Shown here: in pieces, positions 1 through 6,190 of the stretch | Numbering within the stretch: the first letter of the stretch is position 1 | Layout of the letters: every line of letters starts with the position of its first letter | DNA from: JAAYCI01 sp964370445 | GTDB taxonomy: Bacteria; Bacillota; Clostridia; Oscillospirales; Ruminococcaceae | Direction of reading: 5' to 3' | NCBI GenBank assembly: GCA_964370445.1 | Contig: CAYJJK010000118.1 | Coordinates: 1 to 6,814 of the forward strand | DNA length: 6,814 nt | Made by a program: the position numbers and the translations under genes | Notes under the pieces: model-generated | Told to the model about the DNA's origin: nothing | The model's input: the letters and a program-made list of their open reading frames with translations, nothing else | Databases searched by the model: none

Positions 1-1
1 C

Positions 2-187
2 TCGGCCTCGCGTCGTTATGGTGAAAAATTCTTAGATTTGTTCGAAGAGGGAAAAAGAGACTTTTATATTGTAGATAAAGATATCCACACCGTGGCCTGC
101 TATGAAATGACCAACGTCGCAACTGGTAATACCTTTAAAGCCGGCGTGCTTCGAGAAGATCTGCTGGAAGACAGCTTGTTCCATTAA
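2..187 (+). CDS. mch: C-terminal fragment of an Mch-like protein (methenyltetrahydromethanopterin cyclohydrolase family)
   Basis: This is an open frame running in from the left edge for 61 codons and ending in TAA at 185-187; the start lies outside the window. The fragment follows the C-terminal pattern I remember from archaeal Mch: an S-x-S..YGxxF stretch, an F-E-E segment, then D-F-Y-x-(I/V)-D, then N-x-x-T-G-x-T-F-x-A-G, and finally a D-L-L-x-x-S-F-like end. Mch interconverts 5,10-methenyl- and 5-formyl-tetrahydromethanopterin in C1 metabolism and is a soluble enzyme. The active-site residues lie upstream of the window, so activity cannot be judged, and in a bacterium with a nucleoside-type importer next door the substrate may differ. 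The next gene starts 109 bases downstream on the same strand with no GC-rich terminator between, so co-transcription is possible. The family call is from remembered sequence, not a search. Confidence 0.68.
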   Translation, partial: SASRRYGEKFLDLFEEGKRDFYIVDKDIHTVACYEMTNVATGNTFKAGVLREDLLEDSLFH

Positions 188-283
188 GAAATATTGCATG
201 GTGTAAGTTGAGTATCTTGTGCCATGAAAATTGATTTTGGCCAATTTTGTATGGAGATGGCAAGATATCCGATTGCAGACTGA

Positions 284-290
284 GAGGTGA
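284..290 (+). promoter_or_regulatory. Ribosome binding site that selects a TTG start for the ATPase gene
   Basis: GAGGTGA at 284-290 is a seven-base match to the 16S anti-Shine-Dalgarno complement. It ends 6 bases before the TTG at 297. The first in-frame ATG (315-317) would have only a weak GAGAAG-like site in front of it. The TTG start is therefore preferred. I found no convincing promoter or riboswitch in 188-283; the only structure is a weak AT-rich inverted repeat (227-233 with 242-248). Confidence 0.6.
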
Positions 291-296
291 GGCAAT

Positions 297-1824
297 TTGC
301 AACAGCGAGAAGAAATGATACGGTTTGAAAAAGTGAGTAAGTTTTTTCCGGGGGTTGTGGCCAATAAACATGTGGATTTAACCATTTATCGTGGGGAGTT
401 TCATACTTTATTGGGCGAAAACGGCGCGGGCAAAACCACCTTGATGAATATTCTTTATGGTTTATACAAAGCCGATGAGGGAACGGTTTATCTGGAGGGA
501 AAACCTGTAAACATACTTTCTCCCAGTGATGCGATGAAGCAGGGTATTGGCATGATTCACCAACACTTTATGCTTATTCCAAACTTTAGTGTGTGGGAAA
601 ATGTGGTGATGGGCCAAGAGATGAAAACCCCTTGGAACATGCCGGTGGCAAAGCTAAAAGAAGCGGTAAATGAAGTGGCAAAGCAGTTGCATATCTCGAT
701 AGATTTAGATCAAAGCGTAAGCGATTTAACCGTGGGTATGCAACAAAAAGTGGAAATTTTGAAAGCTATTTATCGTGGTTCTCGCATTTTGATTTTGGAT
801 GAGCCCACCTCGGTGCTTACCCCGCAAGAGAGCGAAGAGCTTTTTGAAACCTTGGAAAAGTTGCAAAAAAATGGATGCACCATCATTTTCATTTCACACA
901 AAATGAAAGAAGTGATGAAGATGAGCAACAACATCTCGGTGCTACGTGATGGAAAACTCATTCAAACCTTAACGCATGAAGAAAGCACCCCAGAGCGTTT
1001 GACGTCTTTGATGGTGGGGCGTGATGTGAGCTTGAATGTAGATAAAAAAGAGGTTGCAGTAGGCGATGTGCGTTTAGAGTTACGCGGGATATCCATGCCG
1101 GGGAAAACACAAGCTCGAAGCTTAAAAAACATCAATTTTAAAGTACGTAGTGGTGAAGTACTTGGCATTGCAGGTGTGGACGGAAACGGCCAAAGTGAAC
1201 TGTCTCAGGTGATTGCAGGCATTGCAAAACAGGAAAGCGGGATGGTGCTTTTTAACGGAAATGATGTTAGTGAGGAAAGTGTGCGTAGCCGTGAGAAGCA
1301 TAAACTGTCCTATATTCCGGCCGACCGACGCGGTGAGGGCTTAGCGCTGGATTTTCGCCTTTTTGAAAACGCCTCTATGACACAGTATTATAAAGAGCCT
1401 TTTTCAAAAAATGGTTTGCTACAGCTGAAAAATATGCGGAACATCACAAAAGAATACATCGAGGAATACCGTGTTAAAACACCCGGGACAGAGGTAACCG
1501 CGCGCACATTGTCCGGCGGCAATCAACAAAAGTTGGTTTTGGCTCGCGAAATTCAAAAATTGCCGGATATTCTATTGGTGGTGCAACCCACCTGGGGGTT
1601 AGACATTGGAGCTTGCTCCTTTGTGTATGAAAAAATTATGCAAGNNNNNNNNNNTTTTGCTGATTTCTACCGATCTTGAAGAGGTACGCAGTCTATCAGA
1701 CAGGCTTATGGTTTTGTTTGAAGGACAGATTATGGGGGAAGTTGACCCCAAAACAGCCGATATTGAGGAAATTGGGTTTATGATGAGTGGTTTGCACTCA
1801 GAAAAAAAGGAGGAAGTTTCATGA
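297..1824 (+). CDS. ABC transporter ATP-binding protein, tandem NBDs, NupO/YufO-like (interrupted by assembly gap)
   Basis: This is the cytoplasmic ATPase of a BMP-type nucleoside or related importer, two nucleotide-binding domains in one chain. NBD1 has Walker A GENGAGKT at residues 40-47, Q-loop Q89, signature LTVGMQQ at 144-150, Walker B ending LDEP at 167-170 and H-loop H201, so it looks catalytically competent. NBD2 has a Walker A-like GVDGNGQS at 293-300 with Gln in place of Lys, signature LSGGNQQ at 405-411, and VVQPTWGLD around 428-436 instead of a D-E Walker B. This degeneracy is typical of the COG3845-type family and is not by itself a sign of decay. Ten Ns at 1645-1654 break the frame; reading resumes at LLISTDLEE from 1657 and runs to TGA at 1822-1824. 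With roughly seven missing residues the protein would be about 511 aa, the usual family size. The start is TTG, and the stop overlaps the next gene by ATGA. Confidence 0.9.
1645..1654. other. Assembly gap of ten Ns inside the ATPase gene
   Basis: The Ns fall between the helix ending EKIMQ and the strand starting LLIS in NBD2. From the Gln codon (1641-1643) to the first Leu codon of LLIS (1657-1659) there are 13 bases, which is not a multiple of three. Related proteins, as I remember them, carry about seven residues here, which would mean about 18 missing bases. The ten Ns are thus probably a placeholder, and the apparent frameshift is probably not real. Confidence 0.9.
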
Positions 1825-2891
1825 AAAAGAATTGGATTTGTATGCTATTGGCCAGTGTTTTAGTCCTGTCTCTCCTCACCGCCTGTGTAAGCAATCCAGA
1901 GGAGGCCGATACTACTGTGGCCAGCAGCACGGCCATGTCGGAAGCTGCGGCTTCTACCGCAAGTGCTGCAGAGGGTGAAACAGATGGAGACCCCTCGCGT
2001 GTGGCTTTGATTTTTGGCGGTGTTATTGCAGGTGACGGCTGGAATGAAATTGCCTATGAAGAAATGCAACTGCTGGCAGAAGAATACAACTTAGAAGTAA
2101 GTTATCAAGAAAACGTGACAGAAGGCAATGCAGCCGATGTCATTCGTAATTATGCCAGTGAAGGTTATGATCTTGTTTTGGACAACGAGCAATACCATAG
2201 TGAAATCATGGCCGAAATCGCACCAGAGTTTCCAGATGTTACCTTTGGCTGTGTGAATGGCTATGTTTCGGCCGATAATATGATTGTGGTTTCAGCCGAT
2301 ATGTGGCAGCATGTATATCTTGCGGGTGTTATGTCCGGCCTTGCCACCGAAAGCAACAAGTTGGGTCTTATCACCTATTCCACCGACTCGGACTCGGCCC
2401 TTACCATGTTGCAGGCCTATGGAGACGGTGCCAAAAGCGTAAACGAAAATGTGGAAGTTGTGCACGTGGCCACCGGTAGCTTTAGCGATTTAGCCGTGGG
2501 GCAAGAATTGGCTTTAAGCCTAATGGGACAAGATTGCGATGTTATCTTCTGTAACAGTGGTCAAAGTAATGTTCCGGTAATGGAAGTTTCTGCCGAAAAC
2601 GGTGTGTACGCTGTGGGTGCCATTTTAGACCACAATGCCATTTCAGAAGAATATGTTTTGGGCAGTGCAATGCTGAACTCCGATTACATGTTGCGAATGA
2701 TTGTGGAAGGCTATCTTGACGGTAGTATGACAGGATCTTCGGAAGTGCCGGTGATGGGCATTGCAGAAGGTGTAGAAGAATATCGTATCAACCCTTCCAT
2801 GGAAGAAATTTTCGAGCCTTCTATGTTTGAGGCTATTGATGAAGCCTCTGCTGGCATTATGGACGGTAGCATCACAATAGAACTTCCCTAG
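1821..2891 (+). CDS. BMP-family (PnrA/Med-like) substrate-binding lipoprotein of an ABC importer
   Basis: This is the extracellular binding protein that delivers ligand to the permease pair. It is 356 aa. A lipoprotein signal peptide has KK at 2-3, a hydrophobic core at 8-19 and the lipobox LTAC, so the mature chain would begin at lipidated C22. An Ala/Ser/Thr/Glu-rich tether follows to about residue 58, then the periplasmic-binding-like fold starts at VALIFGG (61-67). GDGWNEIAYE at 71-80 corresponds to the (F/W)N segment near the start of BMP proteins. The usual GVDxDQ-like stretch near the second-lobe binding site appears as VGAILDHN at 265-272, so ligand contacts may differ from those of known nucleoside binders. 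AAGGAGG at 1807-1813 lies 7 bases before the ATG, and the start overlaps the ATPase stop as ATGA, indicating translational coupling. The family relatives are NupN/BmpA and PnrA; the ligand here is unknown. Confidence 0.9.
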   Translation: MKKNWICMLLASVLVLSLLTACVSNPEEADTTVASSTAMSEAAASTASAAEGETDGDPSRVALIFGGVIAGDGWNEIAYEEMQLLAEEYNLEVSYQENVTEGNAADVIRNYASEGYDLVLDNEQYHSEIMAEIAPEFPDVTFGCVNGYVSADNMIVVSADMWQHVYLAGVMSGLATESNKLGLITYSTDSDSALTMLQAYGDGAKSVNENVEVVHVATGSFSDLAVGQELALSLMGQDCDVIFCNSGQSNVPVMEVSAENGVYAVGAILDHNAISEEYVLGSAMLNSDYMLRMIVEGYLDGSMTGSSEVPVMGIAEGVEEYRINPSMEEIFEPSMFEAIDEASAGIMDGSITIELP

Positions 2892-2910
2892 TAACTATTA
2901 ATGACTCCGG

Positions 2911-2938
2911 TCCGGCGCAAGAGGATTCTTGCGCCGGA
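2911..2938 (+). promoter_or_regulatory. Perfect GC-rich stem-loop between binding-protein and permease genes
   Basis: Bases 2911-2922 pair without mismatch with 2927-2938 (12 bp), leaving the tetraloop GGAT at 2923-2926. No T run follows, so it is a poor intrinsic terminator. It starts 20 bases after the lipoprotein stop and ends just before the permease ribosome binding site. By analogy with other ABC operons, it may protect the upstream mRNA 3' end or partly dampen permease expression, so that binding protein exceeds permease. The structure is read directly; the role is inferred. Confidence 0.7.
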
Positions 2939-2956
2939 AGAGAGGTGGGACGAAGC

Positions 2957-4030
2957 GTGCAAGAAAATATAAAGACCATATTGCGCAAACAGCCTTTTTG
3001 GATAACAGGCACTATGGCTCTGCTGGCTATATTGTTGGCCATGTTCATCGGTGGGGTATTGATGTTTTTTATTGATATTCCGCCTGTGGAAGCTTACCAC
3101 TACTTTTTTTACGGTGTTTTGGGAAGCACCTACGGTTTTGGTGAAATGTTAAGCAAGTTTGTGCCTTTGCTATGTTGTGCCATGGCATTTTCTGTGGCAC
3201 AAAAGTCGGGATTTTTCAACTTGGGCGCTGAAGGGCAGCTGAATATGGGGGCACTTAGCAGTGTGGTTGTGGCAAGTGTTTTGCCGGAAATGCCCGCGGT
3301 TTTTGCGATTTCTATCAGCATTTTGGCCGGCATTGTTGGCGGTGCCCTGCTTAGCACCTTGGCAGGTCTTCTTAAAATCTTTTTTGGTGCCAACGAATTG
3401 CTTGTCACCATGATGCTCAACTACATCATGACCTATGTAATTGCCCTGCTTGTCAGCGGCATTCTTAAAAACCCCGAAAGTTCTATGGAACATACAGCCC
3501 CCATTCCCGAATACACAGAACTTCCCATCATTTTAGAAGGCTCGCGTTTACATGCCGGTTTATTTATAGCTTTGGCCGCCGTTGTGGTAGTTTGGTTTAT
3601 ACAACAGCGCACCACCATCGGCTATGAGATGCGTTTATCAGGAATGAATAGCATTGCGGCACGTTACGCTGGCGTAAACGGCACCCGTGCCCTAATCACA
3701 GTCATCATTATTTCTGGTGCTATTGCCGGCCTTGGTGGCGCTTTGGAATTGCAAGGCAACCAATACAAGCTAATCAATCACTTTTCGTCAGGATTTGGCT
3801 TTGATGGCATTGGCATAGCCGTTATGGGCCAATACCACCCGGTGGGGATTATTCTATCGGCACTTTTGTTTGCCGCACTTCGTGTGGGCACAGCCAGCAT
3901 GCAACGTGGCATGGATGTACCTACACCGATGCTTTATATTTTGCAAGGAAGCATTGTGATTGCCATCATCGTAAGCAACTACTTTGTCAAGAAAATACAA
4001 GGTAAGCTCGTAGAAGGGAGGGCAAGCTAG
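2957..4030 (+). CDS. ABC transporter permease, BPD_transp_2 family, NupP/YufP-like
   Basis: This is one of two integral membrane subunits forming the import channel. It is 357 aa from GTG at 2957, the preferred start because GAGGTG (2942-2947) lies 9 bases upstream. An in-frame GTG at 2945 would add four residues but overlaps that ribosome binding site. Counting from 2957, a long N-terminal membrane segment lies at about 17-39, and several more hydrophobic spans follow. Family landmarks are NLGAEGQ (88-94), GANELLVTMMLN (144-155), the cytoplasmic GYEMRLSGMN with YAGV after it (222-240, probably the ATPase-contact region) and GFGFDGIGIAVMG (279-291). Length and motifs match the COG4603-type permease of nucleoside and BMP importers. 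The TAG stop shares its G with the GTG of the next permease. Confidence 0.9.
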   Translation: MQENIKTILRKQPFWITGTMALLAILLAMFIGGVLMFFIDIPPVEAYHYFFYGVLGSTYGFGEMLSKFVPLLCCAMAFSVAQKSGFFNLGAEGQLNMGALSSVVVASVLPEMPAVFAISISILAGIVGGALLSTLAGLLKIFFGANELLVTMMLNYIMTYVIALLVSGILKNPESSMEHTAPIPEYTELPIILEGSRLHAGLFIALAAVVVVWFIQQRTTIGYEMRLSGMNSIAARYAGVNGTRALITVIIISGAIAGLGGALELQGNQYKLINHFSSGFGFDGIGIAVMGQYHPVGIILSALLFAALRVGTASMQRGMDVPTPMLYILQGSIVIAIIVSNYFVKKIQGKLVEGRAS

Positions 4031-4962
4031 TGGATATGATTGCATTGCTTGACACCACCTTAGAAATGTCCATCCGCATGGCTACACCATATTTGTTTGC
4101 CGCATTGGGCGGCTTGCTTGCACAACGTAGTGGTGTTTACAACTTTGGTTTAGAGGGTATGATGCTTGGTGGAGCCTATTTTGGCTACCTGTTTACCGTG
4201 TTTAGTGGCAACCCTTGGCTGGGATTTTTTGCAGCCATTGTGTTCGGTTCTATATATGGTTATTTATTGGCGTTTTTCTCTATCCGTTTTGGCGTAAGTC
4301 AAATGGTGCTGGGGCTTGGGTTTAATACCCTTGCACTTGGTATCACCGGTTTTTTCTCACGTATGATGAGCGGTATGGGAACAAGCGTTGCCTTAGAAAG
4401 GCAAATTGAAAATGTCAATCTTGGCCCCCTATCAGATATCCCTATCATAGGGAGCACGTTGTTAAGTCAAAACTACTTAACTTATCTTGTGCTCATAGCG
4501 TTTGCCTTTTATATTTGGTTTATTTTCCGCACAAAGTATGGTTTGTCTTTGCGTTCTATTGGTGAAAATCCTGATGCAGCACAAACCGCAGGTATTCCGG
4601 TGTTTCGCTATCGTTACCTAGCTGTTACTATTTCCGGTGTGCTGGCCGCCTTGGGCGGTGCTTATCTCACCTTGGCACAAGTAGATCGCTTTGCCGAAAA
4701 CATGACGAATGGTCGTGGTTGGATAGCCATTGCTGCCATAGCCTTAGGTCGCTGGTCTCCCATGGGAACATTTTTTGCCTGCCTTTTGTTTGGGCTTGCG
4801 GCGGCAATTTCCAACCAGTTACAAGTACTGAACGTGGGCATTCCTTACCAGGTTGCGTTAATGGTGCCCTACATCTTATCTATTCTTGCTTTACTTGGCA
4901 CACGTGGTTCGAAGGGGCACGGCCCCGCTGCGCTGGGTAAGCCTTATATGAAAAATCGGTAA
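4030..4962 (+). CDS. ABC transporter permease, BPD_transp_2 family, NupQ/YufQ-like
   Basis: This is the second channel subunit, partner of the permease just upstream. It is 310 aa from GTG at 4030, supported by AAGGGAGGG at 4014-4022 with 7-base spacing; an ATG two codons later (4036) is the alternative. The chain is strongly hydrophobic, with spans visible around 20-32, 63-84, 92-108, 149-166, 196-217, 245-260 and 272-290. Landmarks are YNFGLEGMMLGGA (37-49), GLSLRSIGENPDAAQTAGI (171-189, the cytoplasmic ATPase-facing loop) and GRGWIAIAAIALG followed by a W-x-P (228-244). These match COG1079-type permeases, which are usually shorter than the partner permease, as here. The one-base overlap with the upstream stop points to coupled translation. 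Confidence 0.92.
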   Translation: MDMIALLDTTLEMSIRMATPYLFAALGGLLAQRSGVYNFGLEGMMLGGAYFGYLFTVFSGNPWLGFFAAIVFGSIYGYLLAFFSIRFGVSQMVLGLGFNTLALGITGFFSRMMSGMGTSVALERQIENVNLGPLSDIPIIGSTLLSQNYLTYLVLIAFAFYIWFIFRTKYGLSLRSIGENPDAAQTAGIPVFRYRYLAVTISGVLAALGGAYLTLAQVDRFAENMTNGRGWIAIAAIALGRWSPMGTFFACLLFGLAAAISNQLQVLNVGIPYQVALMVPYILSILALLGTRGSKGHGPAALGKPYMKNR

Positions 4963-5005
4963 TAAAGAAAAAGGCAATACTGCAAAATCTTATCTGTTTT
5001 CAACG

Positions 5006-5048
5006 CCGGCATCCGTTTTACCACACAGGGCAAATGGATGCCGGTTTT
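5006..5048 (+). terminator. Hairpin with short T run after the transporter genes (possible terminator)
   Basis: Bases 5006-5018 pair with 5032-5044 as a 13-bp stem with one G-T pair and a 13-base loop; TTTT follows at 5045-5048. The stem is strong, but the loop is large and the T run short. It may end the importer transcript or only attenuate read-through into the flavoprotein gene. It starts 43 bases after the last permease stop. Confidence 0.5.
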
Positions 5049-5102
5049 GAAGTATATGGGTATATGAGTTTTTGCCGCATTGCCATCACATGGAGGATTT
5101 AT

Positions 5103-5723
5103 ATGTCATGTAAGATTTTAGGAATATGTGGTAGCTATCGTCGTGCAGCTACTTATACGGCACTGGAATTGGCACTGGAAAGTGCTGCAAGTTTGCCTGG
5201 CATTGAAACACAGCTGATTGAATTGCGTGGCCGCAATATTCAAGCTTGCATTGGTTGCAATCAATGTATTAAAAAGGAAATCAATGATTGTTTAGCATTT
5301 AAAGACGATATGCAAGAAATTTTTGAGGTGTTTCAAGAGGCGGACGGCTATATTACAGCCTCCCCGATTTATGGTATGGGGATGACCCCTTTGCTCTCGG
5401 CTTATTTTTCACGTTTTCGCCCTAATTTCATTTTGTCAAAACATGACCCGGATCGCAACCTGTTTCGTGTGGGCGGAGCCATCGCGGTTGGAGGCACCCG
5501 TAACGGTGGGCAAGAAAACACCATTGCAGCCATCCATGGGCTCTATCATACCAAGGGAATCACTGTAATCAACGGTGGCCTTGGTGCCTATAGCGGAGGC
5601 TCGGTGTGGAGCCGTGATAAAGGCCGAGAAGGTGTGCTTGCCGACGAAATCGGCACTCGGCATGTGCAGGCGCTGGGACGGCGTGTAGCCAAGGCTGCGT
5701 TGGCATTTCAAAACGGAGTATAA
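5103..5723 (+). CDS. Flavodoxin-fold NAD(P)H-dependent oxidoreductase / iron-sulfur flavoprotein-like
   Basis: This is a 206-residue protein of the NADPH-dependent FMN reductase / Isf superfamily, predicted to be cytosolic and to bind FMN. The first beta strand and phosphate loop are KILGICGSYRRAAT (4-17). A second FMN-contact segment is SPIYGMGMTPLLSAYFSR (87-104). GGTRNGGQENT (130-140) is the glycine-rich third loop seen in Isf-type members. Between strands 2 and 3 sits C49-x2-C52-x2-C55-x7-C63, a compact cysteine motif that in archaeal Isf binds a 4Fe-4S cluster; similar motifs also occur in plain flavodoxin-family reductases, so a cluster is likely but unproven. The ATG at 5103 is chosen because GGAGG (5092-5096) precedes it by 6 bases. 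An upstream in-frame ATG at 5034 has no such site and lies inside the hairpin. The electron acceptor is unknown. It lies 140 bases downstream of the importer, same strand. Confidence 0.85.
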   Translation: MSCKILGICGSYRRAATYTALELALESAASLPGIETQLIELRGRNIQACIGCNQCIKKEINDCLAFKDDMQEIFEVFQEADGYITASPIYGMGMTPLLSAYFSRFRPNFILSKHDPDRNLFRVGGAIAVGGTRNGGQENTIAAIHGLYHTKGITVINGGLGAYSGGSVWSRDKGREGVLADEIGTRHVQALGRRVAKAALAFQNGV

Positions 5724-6022
5724 AGTGAACAGCACATTATCATTTGCAAGGTTAAACATAACTTTTAGGTTTAAATTTTGCTGTATCTTGAAATGCATCT
5801 GTTTTCTCAAAGGGAAGCTTATCAAACGTGCTAAGGAAGAAGAGGTGCAAATCTATGAAGGTGACAAAAGAGGGCGTCTCAAAACACTGTGAAATATCAA
5901 CGTGATTATGCCCTGAAAGAACCCCCTGTACTGATTGCAGAGCATAAAAAGGCTTGAATCACAATGTTTTCATCGATAACAAATTGCAGAATTTTGTTCA
6001 GTAAGCGTTAATAAATCCTATT
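5724..6022 (+). other. Intergenic stretch with no confident gene; possible decayed coding sequence
   Basis: No ORF of convincing length occurs on either strand that is not a shadow of a neighbour. Besides the small ORF above, a coding-like run in another frame covers about 5880-5957 and ends in TGA at 5955-5957, reading KYQRDYALKEPPVLIAEHKK. Together with the charged tail of the small ORF it could be the broken C-terminus of a lost gene, with a frame change near 5885. A weak AT-rich inverted repeat pairs 5752-5757 with 5769-5774. I cannot name the parent gene. Confidence 0.3.
5725..5892 (+). CDS. Possible small ORF, 55 codons, unrecognised
   Basis: A GTG at 5725 opens a frame to TGA at 5890-5892, one base after the flavoprotein stop. 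GGAG at 5715-5718 lies 6 bases upstream, so coupled translation is possible. The predicted peptide has a Cys- and Phe-rich middle and a charged tail with KRAKEEEVQIYEG. I recognise no family. The short length and uneven composition make chance or a decayed gene as likely as a real small protein. Confidence 0.17.
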   Translation: MNSTLSFARLNITFRFKFCCILKCICFLKGKLIKRAKEEEVQIYEGDKRGRLKTL

Positions 6023-6054
6023 CGCCCAAGCGCGTTATGCGTTTGGGCGTTTTT
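6023..6054 (+). terminator. Strong intrinsic (Rho-independent) terminator
   Basis: Bases 6023-6033 pair with 6039-6049 (11 bp, one G-T pair, loop GTTAT), followed directly by TTTTT at 6050-6054. This is a textbook terminator. It closes transcription from the flavoprotein side and separates the chromosomal module from the insertion sequence beginning a few bases later. Confidence 0.92.
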
Positions 6055-6071
6055 ATATTGTATGAACAAAA

Positions 6072-6090
6072 CCCCCGGCTATGCCGGGGG
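6072..6090 (+). repeat. Left-end subterminal hairpin of the IS200 element
   Basis: CCCCCGGC (6072-6079) pairs perfectly with GCCGGGGG (6083-6090) around the loop TAT. In this family TnpA recognises such single-stranded hairpins at the ends. It is also GC-rich enough to block transcription entering from outside. Confidence 0.82.
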
Positions 6091-6121
6091 TCAAAGCTTA
6101 AAGCGAAATTAAGACAAGAAA

Positions 6122-6181
6122 CTCCTTTTGAGTTAGAATAAGAGTGCGGCCTGAGAACTGCACAAGGAAACTCAAAAGGAG
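6122..6181 (+). promoter_or_regulatory. Leader stem-loop hiding the transposase ribosome binding site
   Basis: Bases 6122-6134 pair perfectly with 6169-6181 (13 bp), which covers six bases of the Shine-Dalgarno AAGGAGG (6176-6182) that lies 8 bases before the tnpA ATG. Inside, 6144-6149 pairs with 6158-6163 (6 bp, one G-T pair), giving a branched-looking long hairpin. Salmonella IS200 is known to repress tnpA translation by such a leader structure, so the same role is likely here. Confidence 0.8.
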
Positions 6182-6190
6182 GTCACAAAA

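Noticed and set aside
188..296. Possible purine riboswitch or promoter upstream of the transporter ATPase
   Set aside because: I see no purine-riboswitch core, and no -35/-10 pair with good spacing. Only a weak AT-rich inverted repeat (227-248) is present.
32..385. 117-codon open frame on the minus strand across the left end
   Set aside because: It is antisense to the Mch-like tail and the ATPase start, with a composition unlike a real protein and no family resemblance.
1173..1600. Loss of Walker A Lys and Walker B Asp-Glu in the second ATPase domain as evidence of a pseudogene
   Set aside because: Gln for Lys and a Q-P-T Walker B are usual in the second domain of this BMP-type ATPase family; the first domain is intact.
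5034..5102. N-terminal extension of the flavoprotein from ATG 5034
   Set aside because: The extension overlaps the 3' arm of the hairpin, has no ribosome binding site and precedes a standard flavodoxin start. The ATG at 5103 has GGAGG at ideal spacing.
5436..5825. 129-codon open frame on the minus strand
   Set aside because: It mostly lies antisense to the flavoprotein gene, has no recognisable family features and is best explained as a shadow frame.
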